Source: Calliopum simillimum (taxonomy: Eukaryota > Arthropoda > Insecta > Diptera > Lauxaniidae). Taken from it: a stretch of DNA of 64,000 nucleotides. Shown here in pieces: positions 52,731-64,000 of the stretch. The stretch spans positions 157,652,492 to 157,716,491 of the forward strand of contig OX638368.1 of assembly GCA_951812925.1 (NCBI GenBank), given 5' to 3'. A model generated the notes under the pieces. It ran no database searches. It was not told the DNA's origin and saw nothing but the letters and a program-made list of their open reading frames with translations. Made by a program: the position numbers and the translations under genes. Position 1 is the first letter of the stretch; every line of letters begins with the position of its first letter.

Positions 52731-54123
52731 TAGTACAATCATTTGGGAGAAAAAAATGATGTTACCTGGAAAGTTTTGCGGGATTTCTGCAAATGAGTTA
52801 TTTTATAGATTTCGATGTGCTCTTTCAGAATTTCAACTTTGCTACCTCGTATCGTGTTCGCTCGAGCCGCCATATTGGAAAAATGGCGTCCAAAATCAGT
52901 TTTTTACAAATATCTCTTTAACGGTTATATGTAGAGAAAAATTTTTTAGGACAATGTTGTAGCTTATAAAATTTGCTATAAAAATGACCTTTAAATTGTT
53001 TTCGTACGACTTATAACTCAGGAGATATCTTTATTCAAAATTTTAGAAAAATTAGTAAATTGTGAATGCCACTTATGAGTAGGCACAGTGATGTGTCAAG
53101 CTTATAATTACGATAACTTATGAACGATGAGTCGCACGTTTAAAATAAAAACACCTATTTATAGAAAATAACTTGCGCTACAAGTTGCATATTATTTTTT
53201 TTTAATATCACTTATAGTTAAGGAGATATTTTTCCCACAAACATAAAATTTTGAAAAAAAAAGTTTTTTCAAAATGGTTCCTTAACGGTTCGTCCTAGAA
53301 AAAAATTGTCCATGCATTTTGTAGAACGTTCAATTCCCTATAAGGGTCTCTTCGAACTGTTTTTTCGTCAGACTTACCTTTCATGAGATATAGCGTCTTG
53401 AAAATCATTCAAAATTGAATATTGTTCTATGCGCCGTACTATGTTCAATTTTGAATGATTTTCAAGACGCTATATCTCATGAAAGGTAAGTCTGACGAAA
53501 AAACAGTTCGAAGAGACCCTTATAGGGAATTGAACGTTCTACAAAATGCATGCACAATTTTTTTTGTAGGACGAACCGTTAAGGAACCATTTTGAAAAAA
53601 CTTTTTTTTTCAAAATTTTATGTTTGTGGGAAAAATATCTCCTTAACTATAAGTGATATGAAAAAAAAATAATATGCAACTTGTAGCGCAAGTTATTTTC
53701 TATAAATAGGTGTTTTTATTTTAAACGTGCGACTCATCGTTCATAAGTTATCGTAATTATAAGCTTGACACATCACTGTGCCTACTCATAAGTGGCATTC
53801 ACAATTTACTAATTTTTCTAAAATTTTGAATAAAGATATCTCTTGAGTTATAAGTCGTACGAAAACAATTCAAAGGTCATTTTTATAGAAAATTTTATAA
53901 GCTACAACATTGTCCTAAAAAATTTTTCTCTAAATATAACCGTTAAAGAGATATTTGTAAAAAACTGAATTTGGACGCCATTTTTCCAATATGGCGGCTC
54001 AAGCGAACACGATACGAGGTAGCAAAGTTGAAATTCTGAAAGAGCACATCGAAATCTATAAAATAACTCATTTGCAGAAATCCCGCAAAACTTTCCAGGT
54101 AAAACTACCAAATGACTGTACTA
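52731..54123. mobile_element. 1.4-kb near-perfect palindrome (foldback element)
   Basis: Arms of about 680 bp are inverted copies with only scattered mismatches, around a loop of about 25 bases at 53430. The ends TAGTACAATCATTTGG and CCAAATGACTGTACTA pair, and ATA flanks both sides (52728-52730 and 54124-54126). Each arm yields the same frame of about 68 codons in opposite orientation, an arm artefact and not a gene. Confidence 0.85.
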
Positions 54124-54290
54124 ATAGGCGAAATTTTAAGTTTTGCGTAAACGAAATTATTTTTTTAGAATAACTTTTTTTACAAAATTTTCAATTTTCA
54201 GAAATAAATACATACTATACAATTTAAAAAAAAAAAAAAAAATTGAGTAAAACTTTAAAAATTATGACTACTTTTAGGATGGGATCTATT

Positions 54291-55385
54291 TTTTTTATAC
54301 CCTACACCCAGGGTATTTTCACTTTGTCCTTCCGTTTGTAACGCAGAGAAGGAGGTGTGGCAGATATAGAAAAGTATATATGGGGAGTGATTTTTCAAAA
54401 GGGCTTATAACCAAAACGAGGCAAAATTAATGTCATAATATTAACAGCCTTATGCTTCGTTATAAATTTATAAAATTAGATTCTGTTTTCACGAGAAGTT
54501 TACATGATAGCGTGGAACTAATGGCATTTAGTTAAAAACATCAAATTTATCCAATAACCAACTATTTTGTAAATAATGTGTATGATATTACTTTTGCCTC
54601 GTTTTGGTTATAAGCCCTTTTGAAAAATAACTCCTCATATATTCTTGATCAGCGTTTCCTCCTGAGTCGATATAGCCATGTCCGTCTGTATTTTTTACGG
54701 GAAAACTAATCAAGATAATTCAATTAAATTTGGAACGTTGGCTTCGTCGTAAAAGTTAGCTCGTGTTATTGAAAATGGGAGAAAACGGGCACGCCTACCG
54801 CCCATACAAAAAATGTATTCAAAATGCAACTATAGGAGTATTTTTCACGACAATTCAATCAAAATACACTTAAATACTACTAATTATTACCGCGAGCTCT
54901 GAAAAAAAACTGAACAGATTCGGGGAAAAGGGCGTGGCACCTTCCATATAAGCAAAAGCTTTAAAATGCTATACTTCCTGCAATATTTTTTTGAGTAATC
55001 CAACTAAAATTCACTCAAATACTAAGGACTATAAATGCACGCTCTGAGCTAGATCTAGACGACTTCGGACAATAGGGCGTGGCACCTCCCTACTAATTAT
55101 TACCGTGAGCTCTGAAAAAAAACTGAGCAGATTCGGGGAAAAGGGCGTGGCACCTTCCGTATAATCAAAAACTTCAAAACGCTATACTTAAAACGTTTTT
55201 TGAGATAATCCAACCGAATTTCACTCAGACACTAAGAACTATAAATGCAAGCTCTGAGCAAAAACTGGGTGAACTCGGAAAAAAGGGCGTGGCACCTCCC
55301 ATATTAGAAAAATTTTCAAAATACTGCAGTGTAGGGTATTTAACGTTTGGCCAGGCCAAAGGGTGTTACCTTTTTTTTTACTAGT
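54291..55385. repeat. Satellite-like repeat array, opposite copy of 43166-44035
   Basis: Starts with TTTATACCCTACACCCAGGG and CTTTGTCCTTCCG, and continues into several units holding AAGGGCGTGGCACCT and AATTTCACTCA. The 43-kb copy reads as its complement. A hairpin element at 54377-54642 is inserted near one end. The array near 55190-55370 ends in TGCAGTGTAGGGTATTTAAC. Confidence 0.6.
54377..54642. mobile_element. Hairpin element, TIR ATATGGGGAGTGATTTTTCA, with shared core
   Basis: Left ATATGGGGAGTGATTTTTCA and right TGAAAAATAACTCCTCATAT pair, and the arms continue through GGGCTTATAACCAAAACGAG. The interior is the core also seen at 8.4, 17.8 and 23.4 kb. The homologous array at 43.9 kb has no insertion here. 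The 43-kb copy also indicates a TATA-like target. Confidence 0.75.
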
Positions 55386-55764
55386 TTTTTTTTTTTAAAG
55401 AACACAAAATAATTCCTCGTTGTTGGGAGAGGGAAAAAATTTGAGACCCCCGTTTATTTTTCTTCTCCATCAATTCTTTCGAGAAACTACCCTCTTTTTT
55501 CCATCCCTTAAGATGGCTCCCATACAATGAAGTCGGTGAATATTTTTTCCATCTCTCGGTAATGACGGATATACTTTGATATTTTTATCAAATTTTGTAT
55601 GGGAGTCCACTTCAGGGATGGAAAAAATATTTTCTTAAAATTTTTTTGAAAAATCGAGGAAAGTAATCATTGTTAAAAATAGCAAACTATTTTGAAACTT
55701 GAAAATTTTATAAAAAAAATTTTTTGTATTTTTTATAAAAATTTAATTTAAGAAGCAATACATT

Positions 55765-56142
55765 CAGCCATGTCGTGAAATCCGATTGATTTCAATCACT
55801 TTTCATTCGGGAGGCTTTTTGATGAAAACGGTCGAACGATAAAAAGTATGAGTATCTCTTTTGTGGAGAATAACAGGTTCTACAAATAGTATTGATTTGC
55901 ATTAACGAAAAAATAACCGTTTAGGAAATATTCTTAAAAAACCAAAAAGTCGAAAAATTTGATTTCATCGAATATTTTCTAAACGGTTATTTTTACGTTA
56001 ATGCAAATCAATATTTTTTGTAGAACCTGTTTTTCTTCACAAAAGAGACTCTTATACTTTTTATCGTTCGACTCACCGTTTTCATAAAAAAGCCTCCCAA
56101 ATGAAAAGTGATTGAAATCAATCGGATTTCACGACATGCCTG
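55765..56142. mobile_element. Hairpin element CAGGCATG with ATT target duplication, copy 2
   Basis: CAGCCATGTCGTGAAATCCG pairs with CGGATTTCACGACATGCCTG. ATT flanks both sides (55762-55764, 56143-56145), as in the copy at 27783-28165. Arms share CTTTTTGATGAAAACGGT and CGATAAAAAGTA. Confidence 0.85.
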
Positions 56143-56145
56143 ATT

Positions 56146-59100
56146 ACAAAAAGTGTTTTTAGTGCATTTTGGTCTCTCTCTGTAGCATATTCGTCCTATC
56201 CGTTTTTTTGGGTCACGTAAGGTTTTCGAAAAAACCGATTGAGAAGCTATTAGGAAGCCGGTGGTATTACTTTAAATGTAATATCAGCTAAAATAGTAAA
56301 AGTGCTCCAATATTTATGATCTTAGACTTGTTAGAAAGGTATTACAAAGTTGATTTTTTAAAGTTTTGAAAAAAAAAAAAAAAAATGCCACCAGGTGGCG
56401 CTTTAACATTCATTTAAGACCCAAAATTAGTGTAAAATTAGAGAAAAATGGAACTTTAGCTGCTTTAGGTTCAGTGAAATAGAATTTTGTATGGGGTGCA
56501 ACACCCCCTTCGTTCAATCCGCCAAGTTTGATAATGTGAATGGTAGATACAATGTACTATTCGGTCAACGCTTAGTTTTTAAGTTATTTGTCAAAAACTG
56601 ACTTTTCTGATCTTTGAACCTCCAAAAAGGACGTAGCACAATGGGATAAGCTTAAAGCCGTTCCTATTGCCTTTGCTAGAGATACAAGTTTAATAAACTA
56701 ATTCTTTTCCGAATACTTATGTATTTCAATAGTGATAAAACGGGTAAAACTTAAAATGAAAATCTATGCGTTATGAATATGACGCAATCACCATTAAATG
56801 TAACATGGGGAAGGCGTATATGGAGGGTAGTGGCGAAGGAACCGTAGAAGCACCCTCAAAAAAAAAAAAATTAATATCTCAGCACTTATAGCAGCTATCT
56901 TTCTGAAACTAGTACATGGATTTATGCTGTGTTTTACAAACACCGTGTAACCAATGGGAGCAGGTTAGATGGAGGGGTGTCGTAGCCCCCATTCAAAAAG
57001 CTCGCAAATATCCCTGCGCCTTTGGCATATTTCGTTATAAATCTTTTAAATGTCGTCATGAGCAATAAGAAGAATTATAACTGAGGCCAAAACACCCTGT
57101 CGAACGACTGATATAAGGACGAACATCAATGACAATGACCCCTTCCACATCCGCGCGTAAGTATATGAAAAAATGTTTTACCGTCAGAATTAAAAAAAAA
57201 AAACCAAGCGATGAAGAAAATAGCTGTAGGAATTTTCTAAATCGATCGAAATGAAAAAACGGAAGTGTCTTCCTTTAATTACCTTTATCTCACTTAGAAC
57301 AAAGAGAAAAAAAACTCTTCACACTTTTGAACGCAATGATCACGGCTACATTTTGACTTCAAAAACTTCAGACGGAAAAAACTAGATAGCTTTTGCAAAA
57401 AAAAAAAAAAAAAAATCATATACAAGCAATTTGTGCGTTTAAGTTAAAAGGAAAAGGCTCTCTTACTTAAAAGTTACTTATCTGGGCCAATTTTGATGCT
57501 AGAAAGATGCTTTAAAAAAATGTGCAGAATTACATTAGCTATATTTTTACCCAAAAAAAATCTTAATGTTACGCATATCTTTTATTTCGTCAAAAACAGA
57601 CTTTTTTATTATTCAAACCCCCAAATTGGGAGGTTCAAAAATACGTCTTTTGTATAGGTAGTATCTTCTACTTCACTTCCAAGATCATTATGTGTATATT
57701 TTCGCATAATTTTCAGATTAATTTATAGACTTGAGCAGTCGTTCGTTTGATATCTTGCTCAAGCCTTATATATTGTTTGACGAATGTCTTTTTTAACAAG
57801 ATATAACATAAATAGTATGAAATATTTAAAATTGGGAAAAAAAATTTACAAATGTTTATTAATTAGTCTTTAGCTGAATATGTACTTAATATATGTATGT
57901 TAATTACACAATTACTTTTGTTTAAGCCATAGGGAATGCTACCCTGTACTTTATGTATTGTGTACTAGCTTTTTTCCTTTCAATTAAATATAAAACATTT
58001 GTTATCTTTCAAAGTTCAAAATCTTATTTTACGATTAAGCGATACGCGATATATATTTGATAAACCCATGTTTTTTTGTTGTTATTGGAATTTCAGCTTT
58101 TTTTTAATTCATATTTTAAGGTATTTTAGTAATTGGTTAATATTTTTTTTTATAGATCGACATGGACTATACCCGTATGCTAAGTGTCATACATATACGT
58201 ATAAAGTTTTTAGCGTAGTGAAGCAATAAATGATTGTTCAATGCGATAAATAGATAAAACTGTTTTCTTCTTGTGAATTGTTATAGTGTAACAAGTCCAT
58301 GAACAATTGTTGTTGTTAAAATTTTTTGATATATATTTTTATATTTTGTTATTTCTTTTATTTATAGGCTATATTAATTTTCTTTATCATGTTCACAAAA
58401 TACATAGGTGCTGTGTTAGTAGCAACTTTGCTACTACTTGAAAGATAAAAACAAGTTTATTGCATTTCGATCAGATAAAACCATCGAGTGTGAGTTATAT
58501 GATATCCAAGCTATTGTTAGGTAGTACGTACATATCAAATGTACACGTTTTTATTTAAAAACCACTCGTACAAGTACCTATACTTCATACAGTAAAGGAC
58601 GCATGACGAAATTTTATTATAATCTCTACAATTTGATCGTAATGTTTTTAGAAATTTTAAAAGATTGTAAATATATCAAGATATTAGCCTAAATTTGACA
58701 GTTTAGTAATACACAAAATATAGAAGTATAGTATTGAAAAACTTTTTGCTTGGACAATAAGTCTTGAAATATATGGATAGATAGCCAACGCAGACAAAAT
58801 ACTGGTGATATTATTTTCCGTTAAGTTTTATCACAATTTTATTGATCTGAACTAAGACATTTATTTAACAAAAACAAAAACTAACATTTATGAATCGTAT
58901 CAATATCAATTGAATTATTAGTATCTACATATACTATATGGTATAAGCTTATTAAAAAATTTATAGCTTCTGTAAATTGATTTATATCATTTATCATTAA
59001 TAAACGTGACAAAAAAAATATTTAATTTAATGGCAAGGTTGTAAATGTTGCTGTTATTTTGTCATTATTTGGATTTTATAATTTGTTTGTTACTAAATTT

Positions 59101-59814
59101 AAGAAATTGTATTATGAACAGCAGGATAAAGTGATAAAGCATTTGGGCATATAATGCTTAAACTACTCGTATAACAGCGTGTAATAAAATTTTATCTGTA
59201 AGGTAGCATTTCGTCGTATCTTTATGTTTATGATCGTGATAGAAGTAATACTCAATTGATTTAAAAAGCAAAAAAAAAAAAAAAAATAAATAAATCAACA
59301 AGATTATTTTAGTAAGTACATACATATGTAGGTGACTTTGTTTCAAAACTACAGTAGATACGAATAATATATGTAACAGCGGGATAGTTAAAAATGTAAA
59401 TCAAAAATAATTTTTTCAAATAACCAACAATCAGAAAATAAATAAAAAATTACCTCAAATGGAACTCGACAAAAGAGTGAAAATTTTTTTAAGTTACAAG
59501 ATCACGGACCTAAATTCCACGATTGATATCCCCGTATAATGCTTCGAAAATTTTGTTTAGTTTGTATTTTTGGAGTCATCCACGATGTAACAGTATATGT
59601 ATTCACATACTGAGCTTGGAGGATGGGTTTTAAACGAAATAAAAAAGCACGACAAAATCTGAGGATGGGGGTTAATTCTAGAGGCTTTTGTGATCATTAA
59701 ATCAGATCCGATCCCTCATTTGAGAAAACTCTTTTTCTTTTATTTTTTGAAGCTTTATGACTAGACAACATATCGCTCACTTGTAAAATCTGATAAAGTT
59801 GTTCAAAGTTATAC
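56146..59814. other. AT-rich DNA with satellite-like phrases, no gene
   Basis: Phrases such as TTTGTATGGGGTGCAACACC near 56480 and GGAGGGGTGTCGTAGCCCCC near 56970 recall the array at 21990-22560. Poly-A runs lie near 56370, 57395 and 59270. I see no coding exon. Confidence 0.4.
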
Positions 59815-60034
59815 AAGCATGTTCTCAATTCCGATTTCGATTGAAATCGGAATGGAATCAGTTTTAAGGTGCTCTGAACACCACATCGGAATTGCTTTTC
59901 AGTAAATCGGATTGAAACCAGTAGCCAATTTTATTTATTGCAATAAAATTCCGATTACATTTTGTTTTCCGAAACGTTGAGCTCTTTAAGATTAATTCCA
60001 TTCCGATCGAAGTCGGAATTGTGAACATGCCTTG
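59815..60034. mobile_element. 220-bp hairpin MITE with TIR CAAGCATGTTCTCAATTCCG
   Basis: CAAGCATGTTCTCAATTCCG at the left pairs with CGGAATTGTGAACATGCCTTG (one base more) at the right, and pairing goes on through CGATTTCGAT. Its end resembles the CAGGC(A/C)TG family (27.8 and 55.8 kb), so they may be distant relatives. Confidence 0.7.
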
Positions 60035-60549
60035 TAATCTATTTCTTTAAAACCAAGTCTAAACTATGTCCATATCTTTATTTTTCTAGGAGATATCGTA
60101 GACTGAAATATTGAAAACACGTGTTTTCGGTACTTTTTTTATCTTTAAAGGTCAGAATAAAAACAATATTAAGAAAAAAATAATACCATCTGCCCCCCAT
60201 AGCTTTGTGCCTGGCTGCGCCCTTAAATGACTTTTTTTTAATAATCCTATCTTTCAAGCTCAGTGTGTGCATGTATGTATTCTTTTGTAATATGTAGGGG
60301 GAGCATATGGTAAAGACGTGGTAACAGTGAGCAAATTAAAATAAATAATACAATTTTTTCTCATACGGTTCGTTTTTATTATTAAAAAAGTATAAAAATT
60401 AATCTTGTAAAATTGGAATTTTTGCCTACTTTAATTGAATACAAGCGGTGAGACACTTGCTGGTTTCTGTTTGGAATACATATTATCACAATAGGTATAC
60501 CTCCCCTGTACAAAATCTTTTCTAATAAAACAGTCCTAGACCATAACTA

Positions 60550-60816
60550 CATATCGTCGGGTTAAAACTACAACTAGACATCTACATACATTGATGTTTT
60601 GAGTTAAGTACACAGAAACATGAAGAATAAACGGATCTATGCCTTAGTCTAGTCGGTTTTTTGAAATGAAGTCTCCATCCAATTTTATATAAAAAATAAA
60701 AAGCATAAAACTACAAAATCCCATACAAAAAACGAATTTCAAAAAACTTAAAACGCTTTTTTCTCAAAACATGAAAAATGTAGATGTCTAGTTGTAGTTT
60801 TAACCCGACGATATGG
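60550..60816. mobile_element. 267-bp MITE with TIR of about 37 bp
   Basis: CATATCGTCGGGTTAAAACT, then ACAACTAGACATCTACA, at the left pairs with TGTAGATGTCTAGTTGTAGT and the rest of the complement at the right. The interior is non-coding. Confidence 0.75.
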
Positions 60817-63800
60817 GCATGGCCATCGTTGGTAACGTTACGTTCGCACGCACATTTTTGCTCATATCTCTTCGAAAATAATTAAAAATCACAATTTCTT
60901 AAGTGCATATAACAAAGCTCTCTGAGACTAATATTTCATTGCAATAAAGTTTTTGACTATCATTTATGGCTTTGGAGTTATAAGAGTATGAGTGTCCATT
61001 ACTAAATTCAACTTGGCATATTCGTTTCGTAATAGTTAAATCACGTTAGCGGATCAATAATGGTTTGGGCTTGGTTTTAGTGGAGCGGAATTGGGAATTA
61101 ATTTTTTATTTATGCAAAATATTGCCAAGTGTCAAAATCATATGTTTACTAGTCTTTACTGGCTAATTGTTACGCAAACCATATTTTTCTCTTTGTGAGG
61201 AGGAAATAGATTTTTACTCTTCCAAAATTTGTTACTGGATACTTGTTATTGGAAATCAAAACATACAGATCTAATATTTACTAAATTTTTTTCAAATACA
61301 GACTAATGTAAAAAACAAAAAAAAAAACTGGAATCAAGTTCGTTTCAAGTTTTGTTTGCATATTGCATACATTGTCCACATCTTCTTATTCTATATTCGA
61401 AGTTAGTATAAAACTAAAATTCAACAAGCAAATGACTTTGAATTATAGATACGTCAAAACAATACAAAATGCACTATCGTAAGACGCCACCACTAATTTG
61501 ACATTTTAAATTATTAATTAATGCATAAGATATAAACATTTATGCGTGTTGAATACCCTTAAATGATAATTGTATGAATTTAAAAAAAAAATGTAAGCAA
61601 TGCAAAGAAAAAACTGACGGATACTTAAAAATATAATTATTGCACTTTACAAGAGCATTAACTAGAATAAAGTGCATTTGTACTAAAGTAATAAGATCAG
61701 ATTTCAAACGGTGCCTGGTTAAAAGAATCAAATGTATGTCGAAAAATAAATCTCAAAATTATGGCAGTCCCCTGAAATAAGGTATATTTAGTTTACATGT
61801 CTGTGGATTTTTGACAAAACCTTTTTTTCCTTTATTTTCGGACCGATTTTTCATAAACTAAATCGTTTAGGTTTTTTTGGCCATGAAAAAAAAAAAAAAA
61901 TCCCAATTGGTTTAGAAATTATTAGGGGTCTACCACAAAAAATTATCCATTGAATTAAGTTTGGTTTTAAACATTCCACAAGTAACTAGTACTTATTAGG
62001 AAAAAGCATTTAAAACAAATAATATTCAGAGCAGAATAAACTATTTTAAGAAACGTGCTGTGAAATCGAAATACATAATATCGTCACCTCAAGACGGCAT
62101 ACTTTCTTGCCATGCTTTATAAGTATCTTTGTAAAAAAACTTTTTTGTAAAATTTGTATATATACTATGAATAAAGAATAATTAGTGTATAACAATAATA
62201 ATAAAATAATAATACTACAACTAGGTAACTCCAATTTTCTAGTTTTGAGATAATTCAATATCAAAATTTTTAAAAAGTTGAATTGCAATGATTTTCGACA
62301 TTCCTTGTTTTGTTTTTTTCTTATAACTTTGCAGGTGCCACTTTAGAGAACTCTGGTCGAACAGGATTTTCCACAAAATTATGAAGAACATCATAGGCTA
62401 CTTATCCCAAGAATGATAATTTAAGAATTGCCTAGTTGTAGTATTAAGGTGACGGTATGAAGTTCGAAGCTGAGTAAACAGAAGGAAAAAAATGGACATA
62501 TTTTATGAGAAAGATAAATACTATGTTGTAGCTGCAGAGCATTGCGTTTAGAACTTTTTTATTGGTGTCCAAGAAACAATTTTGCCGCAATAAAAAATTT
62601 TATCAAATTTATGATTTTTCTTTTTAAGTTTTCACAGGCAATTTGGCAATTTTTGATGCATGTATACTTTTAATCTGTGTTGGCCTTTAAAGTTATTTTA
62701 ATAGTCAAGTCCTATTCATAGTTTTCTAAAATAGTTTTTAGAATTTTATCATCGCAAGACTGATTCCGAAATAGATTTAGAAAATCACGAGAACAGCAAA
62801 AGCCAGAAAATCCCATGACGAACAGAATTTCCATGTTTAAATAGAAAACAAATAAAGGGTAGTTGCATTCAACTTGTCATAGTTTTGAGAAGTTTTTTAA
62901 AAAATGTGGATTTTGAATTTTTAAAAATTTGGTTGACCACTTGAAAATGAAACATGAAAGTTAAAAATCGTTTATGGATTCTCATAGTATTTTCACTCAA
63001 TAGTGTCATTTTCAAATGGTTATAACTTTTTAAAGAGAAATTATTCAAGAACACTTTATAGCTCATTTTGAGGGCAAAGGACAGAAGTAAGCGATGCATT
63101 TAGTAGAAAAAAAGCAAAACAATTTCATACGTCTTCTATATAACCTAAAAAATCGAGTTTTTGAAATTTTAAATAAGAATATCTCAAAAACCATACGTGA
63201 TAGAGCAATTTCAAGTCTGAGAAAAAATTTAATTCTAAAAAAAGGGTCTTCGAGCGGCGAGAACCGTTGATAAGTCATTTTATGAACGGCTAATCCCAGC
63301 GTGAATTTGCCTACAGTTCGGAGCAAAACTGAACGCTGCGTTCATGAAAATAAAGACAGAAGTGCGTCAAATAATATTTTTATGCCCTTATCATGCATGA
63401 CAAACGAATAAGTTGACTGATTTTCACTCATTAAGATCAACTGATTAAAACTTTTTATTAAGAACTTACTAGGTATGACCTAAGCGTTCATTATTGTTCA
63501 AAGGATAAAGTTCGTAAGCATAAACTTCAAATCATCTCTTAACTTGAAGGATGTTAGCAGTTAAAAGTCAGTCACTCGATTTGTTCGTTATTCTTGATAA
63601 GGCTATTAGTCTGGCTTAAAAATGATTTATTGTCCATAAAACCAAGGCAAGCACAAATTATTGGTTCCAAAACCAGTTGCCGATATACAGCATGAGCAAA
63701 AAAAAGCCATCAGAGTCTAGTTGTCTTTGATATGAAATTATTTCGGTAACGTTCTTCATTAGAAATGTAATGATACCTAGAATTAAGAACTTTTCTTTTC

Positions 63801-64000
63801 TAAAATAAAAGCTTGCAAAATAGCTTAAATATATTCCTTGTATGACATTTCTTAAAAGTATGTCTTCATTATTTCAAACTTTTCCAACTTCGTGTTTTTT
63901 TTTATTTTAATCAGTGTTAGTAGCTAGTTTAACTATTACTTTAAAATTTGTACATATAAATAGTTTTTACAAACTTTCTACTTCGAAAAAAAACGTCTCA
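60817..64000. other. AT-rich DNA, no gene recognised
   Basis: No exon-like or hairpin feature is clear. The phrase AAAACCATACGTGATAGAGCA near 63190 recurs near 48130. The missing 5' BTB half of the BTB-FLYWCH gene was looked for on the minus strand here and not found. Confidence 0.4.

Noticed and set aside
52756..54111. Two nearly identical frames of 68-69 codons on opposite strands
   Set aside because: They are mirror images from the two palindrome arms and carry no protein signature.
57999..58229. A 76-codon frame rich in Phe/Tyr
   Set aside because: AT-rich chance frame with no motif or splice support.

Overview
The window is nuclear DNA of an insect, most likely a fly (Diptera). The evidence is AT-rich sequence, short GT/AG introns, AATAAA signals, poly-Gln tracts in transcription-factor exons, non-LTR retrotransposon fragments and protein sequences typical of flies. 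I do not name a species. Seen directly: five intact or nearly intact genes, part of a sixth, three decayed gene fragments, two non-LTR retrotransposon fragments, and about thirty inverted-repeat (hairpin) elements that make up much of the remaining DNA.

Layout. 1-4.0 kb: hairpin elements and a duplicated tRNA-like motif. 4.10-6.31 kb (+): a complete four-exon alpha/beta hydrolase of the BPHL/valacyclovirase family. 6.87-7.97 and 11.76-12.59 kb (-): two PEBP genes in a tandem duplication of about 4 kb. Each copy carries insertions the other lacks. 13.97-15.59 kb: a 1.6-kb foldback element inside the second duplicon. 19.55-26.26 kb (-): the clathrin adaptor subunit AP-2 mu in four exons, with a 4.2-kb intron full of nested inverted repeats. 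26.9-29.7 kb: decayed pieces of p32/C1QBP, TANGO2 and RRP12. 31.53-34.93 kb (+): proteasome subunit Rpn7 (PSMD6) in two exons, with two unusual hairpin elements in its intron. 36.3-47.7 kb (-): the 3' part of a BTB/POZ transcription factor. One exon encodes the second half of the BTB domain, and two mutually exclusive terminal exons each encode a FLYWCH zinc finger. 47.8-64 kb: no gene recognised; a Transib-like MITE, a non-LTR fragment, a 1.4-kb near-perfect palindrome and satellite-like repeats.

The functional genes are housekeeping genes (endocytosis, proteasome, hydrolase, PEBP) plus one regulator, and I see no pathway linking them. From memory, the Drosophila relatives of BPHL, Rpn7, PEBP and AP-2 mu lie close together on chromosome 3R, so this may be an old linkage group. 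That needs checking.

The most unusual content is the hairpin DNA. One family shares a core of about 230 bp across copies, while its inverted arms match each other within a copy and differ between copies. Several elements have readable target-site duplications. One interrupts the TANGO2 fragment, and the reading frame resumes exactly across the insertion.
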